Assembly (NCBI GenBank): GCA_029266575.1
Contig: JAQSWP010000002.1
Coordinates: 1-49,436, forward strand
Origin: Alphaproteobacteria bacterium
GTDB taxonomy: Bacteria; Pseudomonadota; Alphaproteobacteria; Reyranellales; JAQSWP01
Length of the DNA: 49,436 nt
Direction: 5' to 3'
Part shown: in pieces, positions 1 to 8,368 of the stretch
Numbering within the stretch: the stretch's first letter is position 1
How the letters are laid out: each line of letters opens with the position of its first letter
Position numbers and translations under genes: made by a program
The notes under the pieces: generated by a model
The model's input: the letters and a program-made list of their open reading frames with translations, nothing else
Told to the model about the DNA's origin: nothing
Databases searched by the model: none

Positions 1-69
1 GTCGCCACACTTTCGGTGCCGCTGGTGGTGGAGACCGGCACGGGCCATAGCTGGGCGGAAGCGCATTAG
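1..69 (+). CDS. polA: DNA polymerase I, C-terminal end (5' part outside window)
   Basis: Frame 1 reads VATLSVPLVVETGTGHSWAEAH*; this resembles the conserved Pol I C-terminus (...VPLVV-x-G-x-G-x-x-W-x-x-AH). Confidence 0.8.
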   Translation, partial: VATLSVPLVVETGTGHSWAEAH

Positions 70-91
70 GAAGAAAATAAAAGGCGCTGCC

Positions 92-712
92 ATGCTGAAA
101 ATCTGGGGCCGTCGCAATTCGATTAATGTGCAGAAAGCGCTTTGGACGGCGGAGATCTGTGGCCGGGCCTATGACAGCATCGAAGTCGGTGGTGCTTTCG
201 GCGGCACACAAGAGCCCAACTATCTCGCCATGAATCCCAACAAGGTGGTGCCGACCCTGCAAGATGGCGAGGTTACTGTCTGGGAATCCAACAGCATCGT
301 TCGGTATCTGGCCTCACGTTATGCAATCGATGGGTTCTGGCCCGGCGAACCTGCCGCCCGCAGCCGCGCCGAACGCTGGATGGACTGGCAGCTTTCGACC
401 CTGAACACGCCCATGCGCGATCTGTTCTGGGGTTACGTTCGCACCGCGCCGGAGAAACGCGACGTCGCGGCGCTGCAGGAAGCCTTCACCCTCGCTGGCG
501 CCGCGATGCGCATCCTCGACGCTCACCTGTCAAGCAACGCTTTCGTCGCCGGCGAAACCTTCACCATGGGTGACGTACCCGTCGGCTGCTTCACCTATCG
601 CTGGTTCACCCTGCCGCTCGATCGTCCCGACCTTCCGCACCTGGCGCGCTGGTACGAGAGTTTGCATGACAAGCCGGGCTACCGGCGGCATGTCATGGTG
701 ACGATGACTTAA
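92..712 (+). CDS. Glutathione S-transferase family protein
   Basis: Thioredoxin-like GST N-domain (NPNKVVPTLQDG, WESNSIVRYLA) and C-terminal helical domain. Confidence 0.9.
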   Translation: MLKIWGRRNSINVQKALWTAEICGRAYDSIEVGGAFGGTQEPNYLAMNPNKVVPTLQDGEVTVWESNSIVRYLASRYAIDGFWPGEPAARSRAERWMDWQLSTLNTPMRDLFWGYVRTAPEKRDVAALQEAFTLAGAAMRILDAHLSSNAFVAGETFTMGDVPVGCFTYRWFTLPLDRPDLPHLARWYESLHDKPGYRRHVMVTMT

Positions 713-788
713 GAGATATATGCCGGATGCAAGCGTGTTCGGACGAATCCTGATGCGTGCCGATAGCAAACTATCGAATATCTGCTGA

Positions 789-1625
789 TCACCCCTCGCC
801 AAAGTACCGGCTCGGCGGCACGCCCAGCGCCTTTCTGAACATCGACGTGAACGCCGAGGGGCTGTCGTAGCCCAGGTCCATTGCCACCGACGTTACTTTC
901 TCGCCCGAGGCCAGCAGACGCAGTGCCTCCAGCAGCCGCGCCTGCTGACGCCATTGGCCGAAACTCATGCCGGTTTCGCTGCGGAACAGGCGCGCCAGGG
1001 TGCGCGGGCTGGTCGAGGCGGCGCTCGCCAGTTCTTCGAGCGTCAGATCAAGCGCGAGATTCTCCAACAGCGAATCGCAGACCCGACGCAGGCGGGCGTC
1101 CTCGGGCAACGGCAGATGCAGCGGCAGGATCGGGAGGGCACGCAACTCATCGAGCAGCAGGGAGTTCAGCCGTCCGGCGCGACTGTTGGGCCGATACGCC
1201 AACGGCAGGCGCACCGCTTCCAGCATTAGCTCCCGCAAGAGCGGCGTAATGGCAACCACCCGGCACATGGCGGGAAGCGAGCGCGCCGTTTCGGGCGCCA
1301 CGTAGATCGTGCGCATGCCGACGGCGCCGTGCATGGCAATGGAATGGCGCATGCCGGCGGGCAGCCACAGCGCGCGCTGCGGCGGCACCACGAACGCGCC
1401 CTGCTCGGTATCGACATGCATCACGCCCGAAACCGCGAAAGCAAGCTGCGCGCGATAATGGCTGTGCCAGCCGGTGCTGGCGCCGTCGATGTAATTACTG
1501 GCAAGCCCCGTCACCTGCGGCGCACCGCGCTGCTCGCCCGGATGGCCGGGAGGGCGGCGCACAGCGTCCGGCAAGCTTGGCCGTTTTGCGACGATCTTTG
1601 TCATTTCATGGCAAGTCTGCCACAT
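789..1625 (-). CDS. AraC family transcriptional regulator with N-terminal cupin
   Basis: Cupin-like N-terminus (GWHSHYRAQLAFAVSGVMHV) and C-terminal AraC HTH (SPRTLARLFRSETGMSFGQWRQQARL...VAMDLGYDSPSAFTSMFRKALGVPPSRYF). Confidence 0.92.
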   Translation of the reverse strand: MWQTCHEMTKIVAKRPSLPDAVRRPPGHPGEQRGAPQVTGLASNYIDGASTGWHSHYRAQLAFAVSGVMHVDTEQGAFVVPPQRALWLPAGMRHSIAMHGAVGMRTIYVAPETARSLPAMCRVVAITPLLRELMLEAVRLPLAYRPNSRAGRLNSLLLDELRALPILPLHLPLPEDARLRRVCDSLLENLALDLTLEELASAASTSPRTLARLFRSETGMSFGQWRQQARLLEALRLLASGEKVTSVAMDLGYDSPSAFTSMFRKALGVPPSRYFGEG

Positions 1626-1658
1626 CGCCTGATGCTAGAAAAGAGGCTGGAGGCACTT

Positions 1659-2885
1659 ATGACCGCAATTACCGCCGCGCCCATCGCCGACGTCAAACCC
1701 TCGACATTGAATCGTCTGCTCAATGTCGGCCACTGGATGGATCATCTGGCCACAACCATCTTCCCGGTGGCGGTGCTGGAACTGGCGCGCGTCTTCGGAA
1801 TGGACTGGAACCAGCTGCTGCTCTACGCGCTGGGCGGCACCATCGCTTTCGGCGCCTTCTCGCTGCCGGCAGGCTGGCTGGGCGATCGCTGGAGCCGGCG
1901 CGGCATGATGCTGGTGTTCTTCTTCGGTATCGGCGGGGCGCTGATCCTGGCCGGTTTAACCAGCTCGCCGATCGAGCTCGCCGTGGCCCTGACCCTGATC
2001 GGCGTCTTCGCCGCCATCTACCATCCGGTGGGACTGGCGATGCTGGCGATGGACAGTTCCAATGTCGGCCGCACTCTTGGCGTCAACGGCCTCTACGGCA
2101 ATTTCGGCATCGCCTTTGCCGCCCTGATCACCGGGGGGCTGACCTGGCTGATCTCCTGGCGCGCCGCCTTCATCGCCCCCGGCCTGCTGGCGATCGCGTT
2201 GGGCTTCCTGTTCTGGAAACTGGTGCCGCACGAGATCAAGGTCGGCGGCCGCAAATCCGTCGCCGCCATCCCGGTCGATCGCGCCATGGGCAAACGCATC
2301 TTCTTCATCCTGGCCACTACCACCATCGCCGGCGGACTGATCTTCACCTCGACCACCCAATCGATGCCCAAGGTGTTCGAGGAAAATCTTGGCGCGTTGA
2401 CCGGCTCGACCTTGGGCATCGGCGTGCTGGTGGCTGGCGTCTATGTGCTGGCCGCCATCGCCCAGCTCATCGTCGGCAGCCTGATCGACCGCTTCTCCTT
2501 GCGTTCGGTCTTCCTGCCGGTGGCGCTGGCGCAGGCGCCGCTGCTGCTGGTCCTGGGTTGGGCCAGCGACTGGAGCCTGCTGGTGCTGGCTTTTGCCGTG
2601 ATGTTCGCGGTGTTCGGCCAGATCCCGATCAACGATGCCATGGTGGCGCGTTACGCGCCGGCCGAATGGCGGGCGCGCGCCTATGCGCTGCGCTACATCA
2701 TGTCGTTCGGCGCCTCGGCCACGGCCATTCCGATGGTCGCCTGGCTGCATGCGCAGAATGGCGGCTTCCGCGAGGTCTTCATCGTGCTGGCGCTGTTCGC
2801 CGCCGCCTCCGGCATCGCCGCCCTGTTCTTCCCCGGCCGCCAGCGCCTGATCGCGGCGGCACCGCAGCCGCAGGCGGCAGAGTAG
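1659..2885 (+). CDS. MFS transporter
   Basis: 12-TM-like hydrophobic protein; start set at MTAITAAPIADVKPST after a GGAGG-like RBS. The longer ORF start at 1329 runs antisense over the AraC gene. Confidence 0.88.
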   Translation: MTAITAAPIADVKPSTLNRLLNVGHWMDHLATTIFPVAVLELARVFGMDWNQLLLYALGGTIAFGAFSLPAGWLGDRWSRRGMMLVFFFGIGGALILAGLTSSPIELAVALTLIGVFAAIYHPVGLAMLAMDSSNVGRTLGVNGLYGNFGIAFAALITGGLTWLISWRAAFIAPGLLAIALGFLFWKLVPHEIKVGGRKSVAAIPVDRAMGKRIFFILATTTIAGGLIFTSTTQSMPKVFEENLGALTGSTLGIGVLVAGVYVLAAIAQLIVGSLIDRFSLRSVFLPVALAQAPLLLVLGWASDWSLLVLAFAVMFAVFGQIPINDAMVARYAPAEWRARAYALRYIMSFGASATAIPMVAWLHAQNGGFREVFIVLALFAAASGIAALFFPGRQRLIAAAPQPQAAE

Positions 2886-2894
2886 AATTTCCGA

Positions 2895-2974
2895 TTAACC
2901 ACAGAGACACAGAGGCACAGAGGCACAGAGGCACAGAGTCGATCTCCTCTGTATGTCTGTGCCTCTGTGGTTTA
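2895..2974. repeat. CACAGAG-type inverted/tandem intergenic repeat
   Basis: TTAACCACAGAGACACAGAGGCACAGAGGCACAGAGGCACAGAG ... CTCTGTATGTCTGTGCCTCTGTGGTTTA; inverted arms with GGCACAGA tandem units. Confidence 0.85.
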
Positions 2975-3715
2975 TCGAACTTCTGTTTCCCTGATTAGAG
3001 CCGCGACCTGTGGCGCGTGGGTGGCCAGCATGCCGTGATCGGCGCCCTCCAGTGGCACGGCTTTGCCGCTCTGCACCGTTGCTGCCAGCCTCCGCGCCAC
3101 CAGCTTGGCCACATCAGGACTCCTGGTGCCGTAAGCCACCGTCATCGGCATCGAAAGTGACGCCAGTTGCTCGCGGGTGTGATGCTCGCGGAACGTCGCT
3201 TCGACGTCGCGCAGATTGACTTCGGTCTGGCTGCGCAGGAAGCCCTGCACCGGTGGCGGCATACGCCCGAAGGCTTCGGCGCCGAACCAGAAATTGATCA
3301 TGATGCCCACTGCATCGGCTTCGCCGGCACGGCCCTTGGCGATGTAGCGGTCGAACAAAATCCTGGCTTCGCGATAGGCTGCCTCCTCGCCAAGCACCGG
3401 CAGGATCGCCAGCGCCACCGGCTCGATCAAAATCAGCGCGGCAATTTTGACCGCACCCCAAAGCGCCATCTGCAGCGCAACGTTGCCGCCATAGGAGTGC
3501 GCTGCCAGCACGATGCCGTCCGGTTGCGGTCCCAACTCGGCAGCGATGGTTGCCGCCATCTCCGCCGTCTCGCGCCGTTGCGGCGGATGCGGCTGGTTGT
3601 GGTCGGGCAGGCCGGGCGCAATCACAATGATGCCCTCGCCCAGCGCCTTGATCACGCCCTTCCAGGCATTGGGCGCGCCGGGCGAGCCGTGCAAAAGAAC
3701 GATCGGTCGGCTCAT
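2972..3715 (-). CDS. Alpha/beta hydrolase
   Basis: HGSPGAPNAW oxyanion region, AAHSYGG nucleophile elbow, C-terminal ADHG histidine. Confidence 0.9.
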   Translation of the reverse strand: MSRPIVLLHGSPGAPNAWKGVIKALGEGIIVIAPGLPDHNQPHPPQRRETAEMAATIAAELGPQPDGIVLAAHSYGGNVALQMALWGAVKIAALILIEPVALAILPVLGEEAAYREARILFDRYIAKGRAGEADAVGIMINFWFGAEAFGRMPPPVQGFLRSQTEVNLRDVEATFREHHTREQLASLSMPMTVAYGTRSPDVAKLVARRLAATVQSGKAVPLEGADHGMLATHAPQVAALIRETEVR

Positions 3716-3724
3716 GGGGCGTTC

Positions 3725-4216
3725 CTAGCGGAAGATCATGCAGGTGGTGGAAGCATAGGCGCACAGCCTGCCTTTGGCGTCATGCACCCGCGCTTCGGCG
3801 GCACCACTGCGCTGGCCGACGTTGATCAAGGTGCCGACGCAAACCAGCCGGCCCGAATCGAGCGTGACGGCGCGCACCAGGCCAAGCTTCAATTCCATCG
3901 TCGTCCAGCCGGTGCCGGCCGGCAGCGTGGTCCAGATGGCGCAGGACATCGCCGAATCGACGATGGTCGCCATCACCCCGCCATGCAAGGTGCCGGCCGG
4001 ATTGAAATGGAATTCCTGCGGCGTCAGCTGGTACTCGACGCGGCCGTCCTCGACCGCGGTGACGTCCATCTCCAGCGTGTCCTGGATCGGCGCGCGATAG
4101 CCGCCACGCACGACCTTCTGCAGGATTTCCAGGCCGGTCTTGCCGCCCATCGCCTTGATCATCTCGGCTGGGTCGCGCCAGGAATAAGTGCGGGTTCTGG
4201 AGTCTGGCTGGCTCAT
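3725..4216 (-). CDS. PaaI family hotdog thioesterase
   Basis: GTLHGGVMATIVDSAMSCAIWTTLPAG hotdog thioesterase signature. Confidence 0.9.
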   Translation of the reverse strand: MSQPDSRTRTYSWRDPAEMIKAMGGKTGLEILQKVVRGGYRAPIQDTLEMDVTAVEDGRVEYQLTPQEFHFNPAGTLHGGVMATIVDSAMSCAIWTTLPAGTGWTTMELKLGLVRAVTLDSGRLVCVGTLINVGQRSGAAEARVHDAKGRLCAYASTTCMIFR

Positions 4217-4356
4217 TTGACGTCTCTAACCTCATAACCCCGGTTACATCGTTTCTGACTCAAGTGTCGCCTGAGCCATGCGCGTCGTCTTTGCTCCACC
4301 CAGCCGTAAAATTATCCATTCGTCCGATACAGCCAGCCGCCATGCTATAAAACGAC

Positions 4357-5319
4357 ATGGATATCCTGAGCGACGTCCTCACCACTTTGCGGCTGCATTC
4401 CAGCCTGTATTTCCGCGCCGAGTTCGGCGGGACGTGGTCGGCGCGGGTGCCGCGCGATCCCAACACGGTCCGCTTCCATCTGCTGCTGCAGGGCGAATGC
4501 TGGGTTGAAATCCCCGGCAGTCTGAAACCGACTTTGATGACGGCCGGCGACGTGATCCTGATCCCCCATGGCGCCGAACAGATCCTGAGCGATGTCGCGG
4601 GCCGGCCGCCAATGGACCTGCCGCAGATTCTGGAGATGGTGAAGTTCGATGGCTCCGGTCCCTTGAGCGTCGGGGTGCGGCCGGGCGAGCGCTTTACGCG
4701 CATGATCTGCGGTTTCTGCCGTTTCGATCCCGGCGCCGACCATCCGCTGCTGCGGGCGCTGCCCGCCGCCATCCTGGTGCGGGCCAGCGAAAATCTTGGC
4801 GAGGCGTGGCTGGCCGATGCGCTGCGCTACATGAGCTACGAATCGCACTCCGATCTGCCCGGCGCCGGCGCCATTCTCGACCGGCTGGCCGATATCGTCT
4901 TGATCCAGGGGGTGCGCTCGCTGCTGTCGGCGAGCGAGGGCGGCACCGGCTTCATCGCCGCCTTGCGCGACCACACGCTGTCCCGGGCGCTGGCGGCGAT
5001 TCATGCCAAACCGGAGCGCGACTGGACGGTGGATCTGCTGGCGCGCGAGGCTGGGCTCTCGCGCAGCCGCTTCGCCGAACTGTTCACCGCCAGGCTCGGC
5101 ATGCCGGTGGCGCGCTATCTCGCCGAATGGCGGCTGCAGAAAGCGCGCAAACTTTTGAGCGACACGCGGTTGTCGGTAGCCGAGATCGCCCATCGGGTGG
5201 GCTACGAATCGCTGCCCTCCTTCACCCGCCGCTTCACCCGCCAATTCGGCATTGGCCCGGGCCGCTTCCGCCGCGACGGCTTGGGACTGGCGACGCCGGA
5301 GCAGGCGGCTGCGGCTTAA
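4357..5319 (+). CDS. AraC family transcriptional regulator (cupin, AraC-binding-like-domain type)
   Basis: Cupin N-domain (HLLLQGECWVEIPG) and AraC HTH (LAREAGLSRSRFAELFTARLGMPVARYLAEWRLQKARKLL...RVGYESLPSFTRRFTRQFGIGPGRFRR). Confidence 0.93.
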   Translation: MDILSDVLTTLRLHSSLYFRAEFGGTWSARVPRDPNTVRFHLLLQGECWVEIPGSLKPTLMTAGDVILIPHGAEQILSDVAGRPPMDLPQILEMVKFDGSGPLSVGVRPGERFTRMICGFCRFDPGADHPLLRALPAAILVRASENLGEAWLADALRYMSYESHSDLPGAGAILDRLADIVLIQGVRSLLSASEGGTGFIAALRDHTLSRALAAIHAKPERDWTVDLLAREAGLSRSRFAELFTARLGMPVARYLAEWRLQKARKLLSDTRLSVAEIAHRVGYESLPSFTRRFTRQFGIGPGRFRRDGLGLATPEQAAAA

Positions 5320-7217
5320 TCGAACTTCGGCATCTTGAGCTTGTGGACCTTGATGGTCTCGACTCTGCCGCGCAGGTCATGCGTTTCGGCAGGCGTCGAG
5401 AGCACATCCGCCAGACCATCGGTGCTGGTCAGCGCCTCGATCGTATCGCCGCTGGCCAGCACCACGATCTCCTCGCTCTCGTCCATGTACTGCTTGGCGA
5501 GCTGCTCCATGCGCTGGGCGGTGTTCACCGTATCGCCGACCACGGTGTAGTTGATCCGCCCGGGGGCGCCGATATTGCCCACCACCACCGTGCCGCTGTG
5601 CAGGCCGATGCGCACCCGGACCGGCTTGCGGCCCTGCGCGATACGCTCGAGATTGTCCTCGTGCAAAGCGCGCGCGATCGCCACTGAGGCGGCAACGGCG
5701 CAATCGGCGTGATCGGGAATGCGTTTGATGGCGCCCCATGTCGCCATGATGGCATCGCCGATGAACTTGTCGATGACGCCGCCCTCCTCCTCGATGCAGT
5801 GCGCCAGCAGCGCAAAGTGCTCGTTGAGGAAAGCTGCCGTCTCCGCTTCGGGCAGGTCTTCGGCCTCCATGGTGAAGCCCACGATGTCGGTAAACATCAC
5901 CGTCACGTCGCGGCGCTTGGACTGCAGGGTGGTCTCGCCTTCGGCCAGCAGGCGCGTTACCAGCTTGCGCGGCACGAAGGTGCTGAACCAGTGCAGGGCT
6001 GCGCGCGAGGCGTTGACGGCGGCGTTGGCGTGGTCGATCTCCTCGAACCGGCTGCGCGGCAGCGGCGGGCTTTCGAACTTGAACTCGCGGATCTCGTCGG
6101 CGGCGGTTTCCAGCCGCACCATGGGCCGGCTGATGGCGCGGCCCAGCAGAATGCCCAGCAGCAGCGCCACGATCAGCGCGGCGGCGGCGGCGATGGCGCC
6201 GTTGCGCAGCGCTTCGGTCTGCTGGTAGAGCTGCTCGGCCGGGAAATAGGCGCCGACCACCAGGGGCTTGTCGGAAAACGACGCTACCTCGTGATAGACG
6301 TAGACGTAATCCTTGCCGTCGACTTGCGCGATATGGATGTTCTCGCTGTCGGCGCCGAAGAAGCGCTCGGTCTTTTCCTTCTCCACCGTCCACATGCCGG
6401 TCAGCGCCCGATCGCCAACCTGCTCCAGCCGCGGCAGCACCTGCCCGGGCAGCAGCAGCAGGTTCTTGGGATCGGTCAGGCGCGGATGGGCCAGCACGAA
6501 GTCGCGGTCGTAGAGCACGAAGCTGCTGCCGCCCTGGGGCGACAGGCGGCCGACGATGCTTGAAAGATCGCCCATGCTGACGGCCGTGCCGATGCCGCCT
6601 ACGAAACTGCCGCCGCGCCAGACCGGCACGCGCAAATTGAGCAGCGGCTGTTTGAACTGGGGATTCCACGCCAGATCGCCCCAATAGGCCGAGGTCTCGT
6701 ACCGCAATTCGTTCATGCTGGCGCCGAGCCGGCTGCTGCCCGAAACCTCGATGGCATTGACCACGATGACATCGGTGGGCAGACGCTCCACCCGCACGCC
6801 CTTCAGATCGCGCGAGACGAAGACCACGCCGGCCAGTTGCGGCAGCCCGGCCATCGAAGCGCGCAACCAACTGGCGAGCTTGTCCTGGTTTTCCGGATCG
6901 AGCTCGCCGTCGATAATGGCATCGGCTAGGAACTGGCCCTGAATGCGCACCGGCCCGAGCTGATCCTGCAGGCCCCGCTCTACCGTCTCTACCAGCAGTT
7001 CGACCCTTTCGCGCAGTAAGCTGGTGGTGGTACGCAGGCTGCCCAGCAGCGCCAGCACCACCGCCAATCCGGCCACCGCGGTCAGGGCGACAAAGGATAG
7101 CGACAGCACCGCGCCGATCGGAATCGTGAAGCGCCGACCATTGTCGATCTGGGCCAGGGCCGATGGCGTGGCAACAGCGACTGCGTGAATTTGGGGTTTG
7201 GCGGGGATGTCGGCCAT
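5316..7217 (-). CDS. Class III adenylate/guanylate cyclase with extracytoplasmic sensor (Cache-like) and membrane linker
   Basis: Two TM segments flanking a periplasmic domain; catalytic domain VTVMFTDIVGFTMEAEDL ... IDKFIGDAIMATWG ... GLHSGTVVVGNIGAPGRINYTVVGDTVNTAQRMEQLAK. Confidence 0.92.
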   Translation of the reverse strand: MADIPAKPQIHAVAVATPSALAQIDNGRRFTIPIGAVLSLSFVALTAVAGLAVVLALLGSLRTTTSLLRERVELLVETVERGLQDQLGPVRIQGQFLADAIIDGELDPENQDKLASWLRASMAGLPQLAGVVFVSRDLKGVRVERLPTDVIVVNAIEVSGSSRLGASMNELRYETSAYWGDLAWNPQFKQPLLNLRVPVWRGGSFVGGIGTAVSMGDLSSIVGRLSPQGGSSFVLYDRDFVLAHPRLTDPKNLLLLPGQVLPRLEQVGDRALTGMWTVEKEKTERFFGADSENIHIAQVDGKDYVYVYHEVASFSDKPLVVGAYFPAEQLYQQTEALRNGAIAAAAALIVALLLGILLGRAISRPMVRLETAADEIREFKFESPPLPRSRFEEIDHANAAVNASRAALHWFSTFVPRKLVTRLLAEGETTLQSKRRDVTVMFTDIVGFTMEAEDLPEAETAAFLNEHFALLAHCIEEEGGVIDKFIGDAIMATWGAIKRIPDHADCAVAASVAIARALHEDNLERIAQGRKPVRVRIGLHSGTVVVGNIGAPGRINYTVVGDTVNTAQRMEQLAKQYMDESEEIVVLASGDTIEALTSTDGLADVLSTPAETHDLRGRVETIKVHKLKMPKFD

Positions 7218-7229
7218 GCGGCATCAGCC

Positions 7230-7292
7230 TAGAGCAAATCACAGTTTTACGGAATCGCCTGCGATGCGGGAAAACCGTGTGAATTTGCTCTA
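7230..7292. repeat. Imperfect palindromic repeat
   Basis: TAGAGCAAATCACAGTTTTACGGAATCGC / GCGATGCGGGAAAACCGTGTGAATTTGCTCTA. Confidence 0.75.
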
Positions 7293-7308
7293 AATCCTGG
7301 AAGATTGA

Positions 7309-7375
7309 AGTGGATTCACGCGATAAGAGGGAAGCGCATACGCTTCCCTCCGGTCGTGATCCGCTCCAGCGCGGC
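7309..7375. repeat. Second palindromic element with perfect 10-bp core hairpin
   Basis: Core GAGGGAAGCG-CATA-CGCTTCCCTC (7327-7350), flanked by imperfect arms GTGGATTCACG / CGTGATCCGC. Confidence 0.75.
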
Positions 7376-7391
7376 CGATGGCGGCAACGCC

Positions 7392-8246
7392 ATGGCCAAG
7401 ACCGGGGCGCTGCCACAATATCGTGTCGTGACGCAATCTTCCGGTACATCCCAAAGCGGTCCGTTGTGGACCGCCATGGCATTTTTCGCCACCGGCCTTG
7501 CCGGGGTGCAACTCTGCACCCGCGCAATATTGTGGTTTCTGCCCTATCACGTTGCCGGTCTGGTCAACGAGTTGGCGCTGTTCGCGCTCGCCGGCCTGCT
7601 GGGGTTGACGCTGTTCCTGGTGCGCCGCCGGCGAGCTTCGCCGCCGCCTGTGCGGCTGGCGGTGGTGGTGGCAGCGGCGCTTTATCTGATTGCCTCGGCG
7701 GCAGGCTTAAGCTGGTCGAGCCAGACGGGTCTCGGTCTGGGAGCGCACGACTACGCGTTGTTCTCGACGCCGGATTGCGATTTTGCGGCGCGTTTCGAAC
7801 ATCCGCCCCAGCATGGCCGGATCAAAGGCGTTCTGACTGTCGACGATGGCGGCAGCGAGCCATCTTCGTTCCAAGTCGCCATACTGGCGGACGTCGCCAC
7901 CGCCACCGCCTTCCGCGCCGAATGCCTGAAGCTGCCACCGGGCAGCGACGCGCAGATGGTGGCGAAAAATATCGGCGGCAGACTGAACCGCTGGGCCGAT
8001 GAGCTGGCGCTTGATCGCCGCCGCAGCGGCCTGCGCGAGGATTGGCGCGGACCGATCTTCGTCCTCGACGGCGAGATGGGCGGGTCGATCCTGCCCGAAC
8101 AGAAAGGCAAGCTCTCGCGCACGCTGGTCGGCTTGCGCAGCTATGTCGGGCCCAATTCTGTGATGACGGTGTACGTCTTCCAGCCCCAGGGCGAGGCGCT
8201 ATCGCAACAGTCGCAGAATTTTCTCGAGGGCGTGCGCCGGCGCTAG
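7392..8246 (+). CDS. Hypothetical membrane protein with large extracytoplasmic domain
   Basis: ORF with two to three N-terminal TM segments and a C-terminal soluble domain; no family recognised. Start placed at MAKTGALPQ, downstream of the palindromic repeat. Confidence 0.65.
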   Translation: MAKTGALPQYRVVTQSSGTSQSGPLWTAMAFFATGLAGVQLCTRAILWFLPYHVAGLVNELALFALAGLLGLTLFLVRRRRASPPPVRLAVVVAAALYLIASAAGLSWSSQTGLGLGAHDYALFSTPDCDFAARFEHPPQHGRIKGVLTVDDGGSEPSSFQVAILADVATATAFRAECLKLPPGSDAQMVAKNIGGRLNRWADELALDRRRSGLREDWRGPIFVLDGEMGGSILPEQKGKLSRTLVGLRSYVGPNSVMTVYVFQPQGEALSQQSQNFLEGVRRR

Positions 8247-8368
8247 GCGAAAAATCGCCGGGCGCGGTTGGCGGCAGGAGGCGCTATAACCATATCGAAA
8301 ACGACGCGTGGATTTCGCGCGTCGCACGATTGGGTTGCCACGCACGAACTGGGGAGCTAGCGGACCGC

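Noticed and set aside
5377-7527. 716-aa minus-strand ORF overlapping the cyclase in another frame
   Set aside because: Arg/Ala/Gly-rich frame-shifted shadow of the cyclase gene.
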